Of a DNA stretch of 64,000 bases, positions 50,582-57,910 are shown one piece after another; the stretch's first letter is position 1; every line of letters begins with the position of its first letter. The stretch lies in contig JAIQFT010000005.1 in NCBI GenBank assembly GCA_020073185.1, forward strand, positions 1 to 64,000, in the 5' to 3' direction. Both the position numbers and the translations under genes were made by a program. Below the pieces are notes generated by a model that was not told the origin of the DNA, did not search any database, and worked only from the letters and a program-made list of their open reading frames with translations. The DNA is from Terriglobia bacterium. GTDB lineage: Bacteria > Acidobacteriota > Terriglobia > Terriglobales > Acidobacteriaceae.

Positions 50582-51366
50582 AACAATGCGAGTTCATGCT
50601 CATCCGCTACGTTCCCGATGCGGTCAAGGATGAATTCGTCAATATCGGCGTGCTGCTGCTCAGCGGCGACAGCGCTGATCTGCGCTTTACCCGCGACTGG
50701 CGCCGCGTCCGCTGCTTCGATCCAGCGGCCGATGTCGAAATGCTGGAAGCGCTCGAAGCCGACCTGCGCCGACAACTCACACAAGGTGTTGTCGACCGAC
50801 AAACGCTCCTGACGAAGTTGCAGGACTACCTTTCGAACGGCCTGCAGTTCACCGCGCCCAAGGGCTGCCTGACCGCTGACCCGGCCCAGGAGTTGCAAGC
50901 GCTGGCGCAGATGTATCTGGAGCGGCGACGTGCCGGCGCCCGCGAGACCAGCGGTCGACAGATGATCTTCGGCCAAATGAAAGACGCCTTCGAGCAGGCT
51001 GGCGTCTGGGCACTGATGAAGAAGAAGATTGCGGCCGCGCAGTACACGCACAAAGGCGACCCGCTCAAGATCGACTGCGGCTATCGCCCCAACGGTGTCA
51101 TCAAGATGTTCCACGCGGTCTCGCTCGACTCGGATGTGGACGCCGTCAAGGTGCTCGCGTTCACTTATCCCGACATTCGCGACGGCATCGCGCGCGTGGA
51201 GAAAGCGAAATCCGAGCTGACGGCCATCATCGAACCCGACCTCGACCGCAGCGACGAAGCCATTCTGTTCGCATTGGCAACCCTGGAGCGCAGCGCGATC
51301 GCTGTGGCGACCACGAATGAGCTACCGCGCCTCGCCGAAGCGGCGCGACTTGACCTGCGAATCTAA
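50566..51366 (+). CDS. DUF3037-like protein
   Basis: 266 residues. The N-terminus CEFMLIRYVPDAVKDEFVNI and then GVLLLSGDSADLRF is the typical opening of DUF3037 proteins, which often sit beside HipA-like kinases. The rest is mainly helical (AQELQALAQMYLERRRAGAR), with a beta-rich segment IDCGYRPNGVIKMFHAVSLD. The ATG lies inside an AGCTGA-type repeat, so the first residues (MADSL) are repeat-encoded. Possibly the partner or neutraliser of the HipA-like kinase; function unproven. Confidence 0.7.
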   Translation: MADSLKQCEFMLIRYVPDAVKDEFVNIGVLLLSGDSADLRFTRDWRRVRCFDPAADVEMLEALEADLRRQLTQGVVDRQTLLTKLQDYLSNGLQFTAPKGCLTADPAQELQALAQMYLERRRAGARETSGRQMIFGQMKDAFEQAGVWALMKKKIAAAQYTHKGDPLKIDCGYRPNGVIKMFHAVSLDSDVDAVKVLAFTYPDIRDGIARVEKAKSELTAIIEPDLDRSDEAILFALATLERSAIAVATTNELPRLAEAARLDLRI

Positions 51367-51398
51367 GCGCATCTTAACTAGCCGAACCGACCGCCTCG

Positions 51399-51433
51399 CG
51401 TAGCCGGACTACCGACTACGGATTACGGACTGC
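51399..51433. repeat. Short-period repeat, CGGACTAC type
   Basis: CGGACTACCGACTACGGATT followed by ACGGACTGCC: four degenerate copies of an eight-base word just before the portal gene. Confidence 0.65.
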
Positions 51434-51440
51434 CAAAACC

Positions 51441-52634
51441 ATGAACATTCGAGAATCGCTTCGCGGCCTCATGGGCCGCATCGCAGGAGTACGTGCGCCG
51501 GAAAAACGGCGCACGCAACCGTTGCCCTCGATCCTCTCCACTTACTCGCCGCGTACCGACGCCTTGCCGAAGCCGACGCCCGCCAACCTGCGTCGCTTCG
51601 CCGAGACGCCGGTCGCGCGCAAAGCGATCAACACCATCAAGGACCGCATCGCCGGCATGCGCTGGCGGGTGCAGGCGCGCAAGGGTCGCGCCGTCGAAGA
51701 ACTGGCGCTCGGCGCCGAGCGCATCGCCGCCCTTGCCGACAACTTCGACTCGCCCAACTCCGACGACAGCTTCCGTTCCTTCGCGGAACAGGTGCTCGAG
51801 GACGTTATCGTCGGCGGCTTCGGCGCCATCGAGTTGCAGGCCACCGGCGACGCCTCACAGCCGCTGGTGATGTGGCCGGTGGACGGCGCCAGCATCCGCA
51901 TGAAAGCTGACTGGGACGGCCAGCCCACGTCACCGCGTTATGTTCAGGCCACCGGGCGCTACGGGCCGCAGGGGCAGATCGTGCTCAACGACGACGAGCT
52001 CTGCTACATCCGCCTCAACCCGCGCACGCACACGCCTTTTGGCCTGGGCCGGCTGGAGGTGGCGTTCGAAACCATCAACGAGTTCCTCAGCGCGCACCGT
52101 TACGCCGCGCGGCTGGCCTCGAATTCGGTGGTGCAGTACGCGCTCTGGCTGCAGGACCTGGGCCCAGCGCAGCACGAGCGCTTGATCCACTGGTGGCAGG
52201 ACGAGATTGAGGGAACAGGTCGTGTGCCGATACTTTCGGTGGAATCCAAGCCTGAGGTACTGCGCTTCGGCCAGGGCAACGACAGCGACCTGCGGCTGGC
52301 CTGGCAGGAGTTCCTGCTGAGGGTCATCGCCGACGCCTTCGATCTGCCACCGTTCTTCCTCGGCGTGGAGCACGACGTAAACCGCTCCACCGCCGCCGAA
52401 CTGAGCGACTTGGCCTTCCGCCAGGCAATCGTGCCCACGGCGCGCCTCTTTGCCGAGCACCTGACGCGCGATGCGCTCCACAAGAAACTCGGCTGGAGCG
52501 ATCTGGAATTTGTCTTCACCGACGTGGACGCGAAGAACGAGCGCGACGAAGCCGAGATCCAGGAAATCCTGCTGCGCTCCGGCGTGCTGACGGTGAACGA
52601 AGTGCGGCAAATGCGGGGATTGGCGCCGCTGTAG
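51441..52634 (+). CDS. Phage portal protein
   Basis: 397 residues. Early part: PTPANLRRFAETPVARKAIN, then KDRIAGMRWRVQAR; middle part: LEDVIVGGFGAIELQ, ELCYIRLNPRTHTPFGLGRL, VAFETINEFLSAHRYAARLA; late part: DAFDLPPFFLGVEHDVNRST. These are the hallmarks of HK97-type portals that form the dodecameric ring through which the terminase packs DNA. Placed in the normal order, two accessory genes after the terminase. Shorter than many portals (about 400-500) but complete. Confidence 0.8.
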   Translation: MNIRESLRGLMGRIAGVRAPEKRRTQPLPSILSTYSPRTDALPKPTPANLRRFAETPVARKAINTIKDRIAGMRWRVQARKGRAVEELALGAERIAALADNFDSPNSDDSFRSFAEQVLEDVIVGGFGAIELQATGDASQPLVMWPVDGASIRMKADWDGQPTSPRYVQATGRYGPQGQIVLNDDELCYIRLNPRTHTPFGLGRLEVAFETINEFLSAHRYAARLASNSVVQYALWLQDLGPAQHERLIHWWQDEIEGTGRVPILSVESKPEVLRFGQGNDSDLRLAWQEFLLRVIADAFDLPPFFLGVEHDVNRSTAAELSDLAFRQAIVPTARLFAEHLTRDALHKKLGWSDLEFVFTDVDAKNERDEAEIQEILLRSGVLTVNEVRQMRGLAPL

Positions 52635-52869
52635 CTAGAACAGAGCAGTGCGAGATTGGGAGAGTACGGGCTACGCTTTGCAGAGCGCCCACGTCAGGTA
52701 TCCCAGGGTTAGTAGTGCTATTGCGAAGAGGAGCACCGCCGTTACGCATGTAGCGAAGGTAAGTACCTTGATTTCGGGAGTCGGGTTGTTAACACCTCTG
52801 CGTCCGGTGTTCGTCCTTCGCCGTTCGCCATCGTCTCGAATTAGACCATTACCGCGTCCGAACAACAAC
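52635..52869. other. Gap between portal and protease-like gene
   Basis: 235 bp without a clear gene. The minus strand has a hydrophobic frame ending AIALLTLGYLTWALCKA that could be a tiny membrane protein, but no start or ribosome site supports it. Confidence 0.3.
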
Positions 52870-53469
52870 ATGAACATCGAACTGCAATCCATGGCCATTG
52901 ACCTGCCGCCGATCGCGGCGCACCCGAACCGCGCGCCGTTTTGCGGCGTGCTCACCCTATTGGACACACCATCCGACCGTGCGCCTTCGGGCGCGCGCGG
53001 ACATCGCGTGGTGCTCACCCATTCCGCCGCCGAGCAGGCGCTGCCCTCGCTGCTCGGCATGGGGCTGGATTACGCGCCCTCGCTCGACCGCCACGACACC
53101 CGCCACAAGGTGGGGATCATCACCGAGGCCAACATTGTTAGTGGCCAGTGTTCCGTGATCAGTGGTCAGCCAAAACCAAAGACTGGCAACTGGCCACCGA
53201 CCACTGACCACTCTCGCATCGAAATTGCCGGCTACCTCTACGCCCGCGACTTCCCCGAGGTCATGCGTGAGCTGCGCCGGCAAACAATCGCGGGCGAGGG
53301 CGCCCGCGCCACCCAGAAACTCGGCATGTCCTACGAGATCACCGACGCGCGCATTGACGACCTCCGCGCCGCCATCTGGACGGTCAGCGAGTGTACCTTC
53401 ACCGGCGCCGCCGTCCTCCGCCGCGACAAAGCGGCGTACCGCGACACGTGGATTGAACTCATCGGGTGA
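52870..53469 (+). CDS. Prohead-protease-like protein (tentative)
   Basis: 199 residues between portal and scaffold-like genes, the usual place of the prohead protease. A possible catalytic His is in DRHDTRHKVGII, a possible Ser in KLGMSYEITDA, and the end WTVSECTFTGAAVLRR resembles the final strand of S78-type proteases. The match is by pattern only. Residues about 91-115 are encoded by an AGTGGTCA-type repeat (53139-53216), an in-frame insertion between two otherwise continuous strands. No ribosome site is seen. Confidence 0.45.
   Translation: MNIELQSMAIDLPPIAAHPNRAPFCGVLTLLDTPSDRAPSGARGHRVVLTHSAAEQALPSLLGMGLDYAPSLDRHDTRHKVGIITEANIVSGQCSVISGQPKPKTGNWPPTTDHSRIEIAGYLYARDFPEVMRELRRQTIAGEGARATQKLGMSYEITDARIDDLRAAIWTVSECTFTGAAVLRRDKAAYRDTWIELIG
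53139..53216. repeat. Short-period repeat inside the protease-like gene
   Basis: Words of the form AGTGGCCAGTG, GATCAGTGGTCAG, GGCAACTGGCCACC and GACCACTGACCACT lie in one 78-bp block. They are repeated and inverted versions of an AGTGGTCA unit, all within the open frame. Confidence 0.7.
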
Positions 53470-53545
53470 TCCGGTGATCGGAAGAACATCCGCCACAGTT
53501 CAGATCGCCCGATCACCAGATCACCCGATCACCCGATTTCAACAG
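53466..53545. repeat. Short-period repeat, GATCACCC type
   Basis: GATCGCCCGATCACCAGATC followed by ACCCGATCACCCGATTT in the gap before the scaffold-like gene. The same word family recurs at 60628-60652. Confidence 0.7.
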
Positions 53546-53552
53546 GAGAAAC

Positions 53553-53990
53553 ATGGACGAACTCAACGAACAACTCACCACTGCCGCCACCCGGCTCGCC
53601 GCCGCCGCTGAAGCGCTGGAGAACGCCCTCACCCGCTTCGATGCGCAGCACCAGGAACTCAACGCCAAGGTGGAACGCATCGTCGCCGCTATTGACGACA
53701 CCATCGCGGTGCGCATTGAACAAGCCCCCGGCGACCAGACCGATCCCGCCGAAGCCGCGGAACTGAAGTCCCGCGTCGCCGAACTGGAGCACGCCAACCA
53801 GGAGCTGAAAGCGCAGGCAGCGCGCCTGTTGCGCAAAACGCTTCCGCCGCTGGTCTCGGCGTTGCTCTCCAAGAACAACGCCGACGACTCGCTCGACTCC
53901 GCCGCGCTCGACAAGGCTCTGGGCTCTCTCTCGCTCGAACAGCGCATCGCCGTCAAGGCGGAAATGGCGCGTGCGGGGCTGCTGGAGTAA
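53553..53990 (+). CDS. Coiled-coil protein, scaffold-like
   Basis: 145 residues, nearly all helical and charged (LEQRIAVKAEMARAGLLE at the end; LEHANQELKAQAARLL in the middle), with AGGAGA before the ATG. A small coiled-coil protein directly before the major capsid gene is typical of head scaffolding proteins. No sequence family recognised. Function inferred from position and composition only. Confidence 0.5.
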   Translation: MDELNEQLTTAATRLAAAAEALENALTRFDAQHQELNAKVERIVAAIDDTIAVRIEQAPGDQTDPAEAAELKSRVAELEHANQELKAQAARLLRKTLPPLVSALLSKNNADDSLDSAALDKALGSLSLEQRIAVKAEMARAGLLE

Positions 53991-54015
53991 TCCCAGACCC
54001 GAGCTATCAAACCAG

Positions 54016-54085
54016 CACCACAGAGGCACAGAGACACAGAGACCAAGAAGCCTCTGTGTTGCTCTGTGCCTCTGTGTCTCTGGGG
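54016..54085. repeat. Short-period inverted repeat, CACAGAGG type
   Basis: CCACAGAGGCACAGAGACAC followed, 20 bp later, by the reverse complement series CTCTGTGCCTCTGTGTCTCT. It can fold into a long hairpin just ahead of the major capsid gene. Confidence 0.75.
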
Positions 54086-54109
54086 TGGATTTCACGAAAC
54101 GGAGAAAAA

Positions 54110-55069
54110 ATGAACGCACAATTCCTCGATCTGCACGCGGCGGCCGATTTCCTCGGTCCGGGCGCGTTGGAGGTCAACCGCTACCAATCCGAGATCACCG
54201 ACATCGTGCGCCGGCGCGGCGTGTTCGGGCAGATGCCCGCCACCGGGCATCCGTCGCGCTTCTTCGAGCAGACGGCGATCACCTCGCCCGCTGCCGCCAA
54301 CGCATTCGTTGACCCGCGCAACATCGTCGCCACCGTCGGCTCGCCCACGCGCGTCGAGCGCAGCGTGCCGCTGAAGGCGTTGGTCTCGCAAATCAACTAC
54401 AACCTGTTCGACCTCGAGGTCGGCCAGCAGCAATCGCAGTTCGCGTTCCTGCAGGCCAAGGATTTGGCGGACGCGGTGGACGGCCTGATGCGCACCCACG
54501 ACGTCGCGCTGTGGAACGGCAACGATACTTCCCTGTCGGCGCCCACCACCAATCAGTACTTCGGCGCTGCCGGCCAGATCGCCGGCGGCGGCAATGTGGG
54601 CTTGGTTCATCGCGCCGATCCCAGCATCGTCGATGGACTGAAGGCGATCATCGCCGGTATGGTCGCGAACTCCTCCTACGAAGTTCGCCCCAGCGCCATC
54701 TACGCCAACCCGGTGCTGCTCGACTTGGTCGACCGCGAGATGAAGTCGCAGTTCAATGTTGTGCTCTCCACCACGGAGATTGCGGCCGGCCTGCGCGTGA
54801 AGACGCTCTCCACGCAGGCGGGCGAACTGCCGCTCATCCCCGAGTGGTCGCTCCCTTACACCGGCACGCCCGGCACCGATGCCGTGTTCCCCGCCTACAT
54901 CGTGAGCGAGGACATGATCGAGTATCACTGGCTCACCGACCCCAACCCGCGCGTCTTCCAGTTGGGACTGAGCGGCTCGCTGGCACAGCAGATGGTGGTG
55001 GTGAAGTTCGGCGCCGTCGTCGTCAAGGGCGCCGGCTACTCGCACTACAAAGTGAACGTGGAGCGGTAA
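54110..55069 (+). CDS. Phage major capsid protein (probable)
   Basis: 319 residues from ATG 54110 (CGGAGAAA upstream). The sequence FLGPGALEVNRYQSEITDIV, MRTHDVALWNGNDTSLSAP and YVSED-like VSEDMIEYHWLTDPNPRVFQ suits the mixed alpha/beta HK97-fold coat proteins of this size class. Its position after a scaffold-like gene and before connector genes, together with a good ribosome site, makes a major coat protein the best call. No strict motif exists to prove it. Confidence 0.65.
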   Translation: MNAQFLDLHAAADFLGPGALEVNRYQSEITDIVRRRGVFGQMPATGHPSRFFEQTAITSPAAANAFVDPRNIVATVGSPTRVERSVPLKALVSQINYNLFDLEVGQQQSQFAFLQAKDLADAVDGLMRTHDVALWNGNDTSLSAPTTNQYFGAAGQIAGGGNVGLVHRADPSIVDGLKAIIAGMVANSSYEVRPSAIYANPVLLDLVDREMKSQFNVVLSTTEIAAGLRVKTLSTQAGELPLIPEWSLPYTGTPGTDAVFPAYIVSEDMIEYHWLTDPNPRVFQLGLSGSLAQQMVVVKFGAVVVKGAGYSHYKVNVER

Positions 55070-55073
55070 ACAC

Positions 55074-55148
55074 ACTAGGCATCAGGCTTCAGGCGTCAGG
55101 CTCCGGGCCGGCTTTCCTGAAGCCTGCAGCCTGAAGCCTGGAGCCTTA
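55074..55148. repeat. Short-period inverted repeat, CAGGCTT type
   Basis: GGCATCAGGCTTCAGGCGTC in one half and CTGAAGCCTGCAGCCTGAAG in the other: seven-base words and their reverse complements fill the gap. Confidence 0.75.
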
Positions 55149-55152
55149 CTTC

Positions 55153-55773
55153 ATGAACTATCTGACTCCCGACGAATACGAGGCGTACGGGCTGGAGGCG
55201 ACCACTTCCGCCGCGTGGATCGCCGCCGCCTCGGCGCTCATCGACGCCCACTGCCGACGTCCCACACTCGAAGTGGCGCAGTATCGCGAGCGCCCGCGCC
55301 TCGACTGCGGGCGCAATACGGTCCGCCTGAGCTACCTCCCTCTGGCGCCGGTTGCGCCCGCCCCAACTCCGTTTGTCACCGTGCAAGCTCGCTACGGCGT
55401 GCCGCGTCGCGGTGACGGCCTCGGCGACGCGGCCAACGAGATCGCGCAGGCATTCTCGCTGCCGGGCTCGTGGACCGCACTCGACCCGGCGACCATCGAA
55501 TGGAGCGCCGACACCGGCGAAATAACGCTGCCCGCCAACGCGCTCGGCCTGACCTTCAACGAGCTGGATGTGACCTATAACGCAGGGTTCGGTGATCTGC
55601 CTGGGGCGGTGAAGGTCGCTTGCGCGCAGATCGTGCGCAACGCCCAGGCCACGCCCGCGCTCAACGTCCGCGCCGGCTCGCTCGCCACCATGCACCTGGA
55701 ATATTTCGCCGACACGCTCCTGGACCCCACCGTCCGCAAGCTGCTGGCGCCCTACGTCGCGCAGAAACTCTGA
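55153..55773 (+). CDS. Head-tail connector (gp6-like, tentative)
   Basis: 206 residues. The N-terminus YLTPDEYEAYGLEATTSAAW followed by ASALIDAHCRRPTL is the helical start of head-tail adaptor proteins. The middle is beta-like (VRLSYLPLAPVAPAPTPF) and the C-terminus helical (LRAGSLATMHLEYF-like region). Placed directly after the coat gene as in siphovirus-type clusters. Assignment rests on the N-terminal pattern and order. Confidence 0.6.
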   Translation: MNYLTPDEYEAYGLEATTSAAWIAAASALIDAHCRRPTLEVAQYRERPRLDCGRNTVRLSYLPLAPVAPAPTPFVTVQARYGVPRRGDGLGDAANEIAQAFSLPGSWTALDPATIEWSADTGEITLPANALGLTFNELDVTYNAGFGDLPGAVKVACAQIVRNAQATPALNVRAGSLATMHLEYFADTLLDPTVRKLLAPYVAQKL

Positions 55774-55784
55774 CGCCGGGCATT

Positions 55785-55890
55785 TAGCCACAGAAGACAC
55801 AGAGGAATTGGTTCACCAGCCGATGTGCGCGGCGCACGAGAAACCGGAAATGCTTTGCCTGCTGTTCTCCGTGTCCTCTGCGGCTAACGG
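55785..55890. repeat. Short-period repeat, CACAGAGG type (second copy)
   Basis: GCCACAGAAGACACAGAGG at about 55788-55806 and the inverted CTCCGTGTCCTCTGCGG at 55867-55883 in the gap before the next head-tail gene. Confidence 0.6.
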
Positions 55891-55911
55891 CCCCGTTCAA
55901 GGACTAGACAA

Positions 55912-56331
55912 ATGCCCGATATCACCATGAACTCTCGCACCGCCGCCCTGGCCCGCGCCGCCGAAGCCATGCTGCGCGCGCTCGGCGGCGGCGATGTTGT
56001 AATCCGCTGTCCCGTCGCGCCCGCCGGCAATGCGGCTAATGCCGAACTCGGCATCGAAGGCCCGGTTACCGTGGACCTCACGGTCACGCCCGCGGTCGCG
56101 CGCTCCAGTGTGGCGCGGGCGTCGGACCCGGGATTGCGTCTGGAATTCCTCTTCGCGCCTGCCTCGCTCGCGCGTTATCTCGCCGATCGCGGTGAATCGG
56201 CGGAAGACTTCTTCACCGGCGCCCTTGGCATCGTTTACGGACACAAACTTCTGCACGTGGAGAGCATGACTGCCGATTCGTTCGCCGGGACACCGTACCT
56301 CTACCGCGTCGTTGCCGGTGAAAGCTGCTAG
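55912..56331 (+). CDS. Head-tail joining protein (tentative)
   Basis: 139 residues, beta-rich (VTVDLTVTPAVARSSVARAS, LRLEFLFAPASLARYL, YGHKLLHVESMTAD). Small beta-rich proteins between connector and tail-terminator genes usually close the head or join it to the tail. Position is the main evidence. No known motif. Confidence 0.45.
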   Translation: MPDITMNSRTAALARAAEAMLRALGGGDVVIRCPVAPAGNAANAELGIEGPVTVDLTVTPAVARSSVARASDPGLRLEFLFAPASLARYLADRGESAEDFFTGALGIVYGHKLLHVESMTADSFAGTPYLYRVVAGESC

Positions 56332-56350
56332 CTCACAGGTGAGATGCCTT

Positions 56351-56848
56351 ATGCAATTTGCCAAAGACAGCTTCTACATCGCCCTGCGCGATCGCCTCGC
56401 GGCACTCGATCCGGCGCGAACCGTGGTGGTCGAGGGCCGCATGCGGCCGGCCGTACTGGCGGACGAAAACGAGCCCGCAAATTCCGCACCGCCTCTGCCC
56501 AACGCCTTCCACCTGACCTGGGGAATCCCCGCGTTCGTGAAGGGCACTGAGTCCGCACGCCGCCCGCTGATGAAGATCGACTGCCGCTTCTTCTATTGTG
56601 CCAGCGGCGCGCAGCCCGGAGCCGTGGACCGCGGACGCGCCCTGGCTGCGCTCGACTCCGAGCTGTTGCGCCTCGTCTCGCCACCGCGCACACCCAAATT
56701 TGACTGCGCTCCCACGCCGCCGGTCAGCCTCGGCACCACCGTGTTTTGGGGCCTGCCGGAATTCGGCGACATCGAGAGCGCCCACGATGAGCTGAAGCGC
56801 CAGGCGCGCCTCACCGTCTTCTTCTTTCCCGAGGTGGACCAGGCATGA
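56351..56848 (+). CDS. Tail terminator / tail completion protein (tentative)
   Basis: 165 residues from ATG 56351, where AGGTGAG precedes it; an earlier start overlaps the upstream gene. N-terminal helix FAKDSFYIALRDRLAALDPA, then a beta-sheet core (HLTWGIPAFVKGTESARRPL) and RLTVFFFPEVDQ at the end. It overlaps the next gene by ATGA. Placement between head-tail joining and tail-tube genes suits a tail terminator. Confidence 0.5.
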   Translation: MQFAKDSFYIALRDRLAALDPARTVVVEGRMRPAVLADENEPANSAPPLPNAFHLTWGIPAFVKGTESARRPLMKIDCRFFYCASGAQPGAVDRGRALAALDSELLRLVSPPRTPKFDCAPTPPVSLGTTVFWGLPEFGDIESAHDELKRQARLTVFFFPEVDQA

Positions 56849-57822
56849 GCAGCTTCGCACCCCGTGGTCCCATGGCCGCCATCTCCCGGCGCACGCGCGC
56901 CTACTTCGCCCCGGTGAATCGCGAAACCGGCGCACCGGCGATCTACGATCCGTCCAAGCACGGCGCTTTCGAGCTGGACACGCCGCCCGCGCCGTGGATC
57001 GACCTCGGCTGGCTCGAAAGCCTGAAACGCATTCCCGCGACGTCGTTCGCCACCGTGCGCGCGGGCGCAAAAGGGGCGCCGACCGCACAGTTGCGCCGGA
57101 AGCTGGAGGCGCGCGTGGAGTGCGAATTTCGTGAGTGGGGTAAATTGCAGATGGCGCTCGCCGGCGGATCACAGCACATGAACGTTCTCGCCGCCGACGT
57201 TAACGCCGACGCCATGCCCTCCGGCGGAAGCCCGCTCTCGGCCACCGCCGTGCTGCCCGGCTCCACCGCGCAGGAACTCATCTTCGGCGCCGGCGCGGTG
57301 GAGGCGTTCGCAGACGGCGACCTGCTTGCCGTGGACGTGGATTATCAGCAGCAGACCGGCTACGTCGGCACCGGCGTCGCGGGCGCGTACGTCAACAACC
57401 CCGTGGACGTGTTGCGCGACCGGCACTACGTGCGCCGCGTCACCTTCAACGTCGGCCGCGTAGCCCTGAAAACCGTCACCACCGTTACCCTCGCGCAACC
57501 TCTGATCGGCGGCGTGCCGCCCGCGGGCGCGGCGGCACAGAAGGTGGTCGCGTTCGTGGACCGCGAAGGGGGCAGCTTCTTCCAAGAGTGGTCGGCGCTG
57601 TTCGTGCTGGAGCAGGAGAGCGGCGCGCGCGTCTGCTTCCACTACCCGCGCCTACAGCCGGCCGCGCCCGCCGGGGAGATGCGCTTCGAACTGCCCGCAT
57701 CACTGAGCGGCTGGGCGCTGCACGCGTCGTTCCTCGCTCTGCCGCTCACCGACTTCAACGACGGCGAGCAGGTAGTCTGCTACCGCAGCTTTTTCCCCGC
57801 GCCCTCCTCGGCGCTGTACTGA
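56845..57822 (+). CDS. Major tail (tube-like) protein (tentative)
   Basis: 325 residues. Features: APWIDLGWLESLKRIPATSF, a possible tube-protein core with VDVDYQQQTGYVGTG, DRHYVRRVTFNVGRVALKTV, and LSGWALHASFLALPLTDFND near the end. It follows the tail-terminator gene by overlap and precedes the hub-like gene. The size is normal for tube proteins with an extra domain. No tape-measure gene follows, which is odd if a long tail is made. Confidence 0.5.
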   Translation: MSSFAPRGPMAAISRRTRAYFAPVNRETGAPAIYDPSKHGAFELDTPPAPWIDLGWLESLKRIPATSFATVRAGAKGAPTAQLRRKLEARVECEFREWGKLQMALAGGSQHMNVLAADVNADAMPSGGSPLSATAVLPGSTAQELIFGAGAVEAFADGDLLAVDVDYQQQTGYVGTGVAGAYVNNPVDVLRDRHYVRRVTFNVGRVALKTVTTVTLAQPLIGGVPPAGAAAQKVVAFVDREGGSFFQEWSALFVLEQESGARVCFHYPRLQPAAPAGEMRFELPASLSGWALHASFLALPLTDFNDGEQVVCYRSFFPAPSSALY

Positions 57823-57827
57823 GCAAG

Positions 57828-57905
57828 TCTTCGGCCGTCGGCCATCGGCCGCCAGGAGAAACTGCCTGGAACCGCTGGCTGACGGCTGGAGACTGCCAGC
57901 TGAGC
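57828..57905. repeat. Short-period repeat, TCGGCCA type
   Basis: CTTCGGCCGTCGGCCATCGG followed by CCGCC, then CTGGCTGACGGCTGGAG, in the gap before the hub-like gene. Related words recur at 60935-61021. Confidence 0.65.
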
Positions 57906-57910
57906 AACCC

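Noticed and set aside
52671-52760. Tiny hydrophobic minus-strand frame (AIALLTLGYLTWALCKA)
   Set aside because: No start codon or ribosome site near it; kept only as a remark on the gap.
53466-53545. CRISPR-like array
   Set aside because: The repeated words are eight bases long with no spacers of constant length; there is no cas gene in the window.
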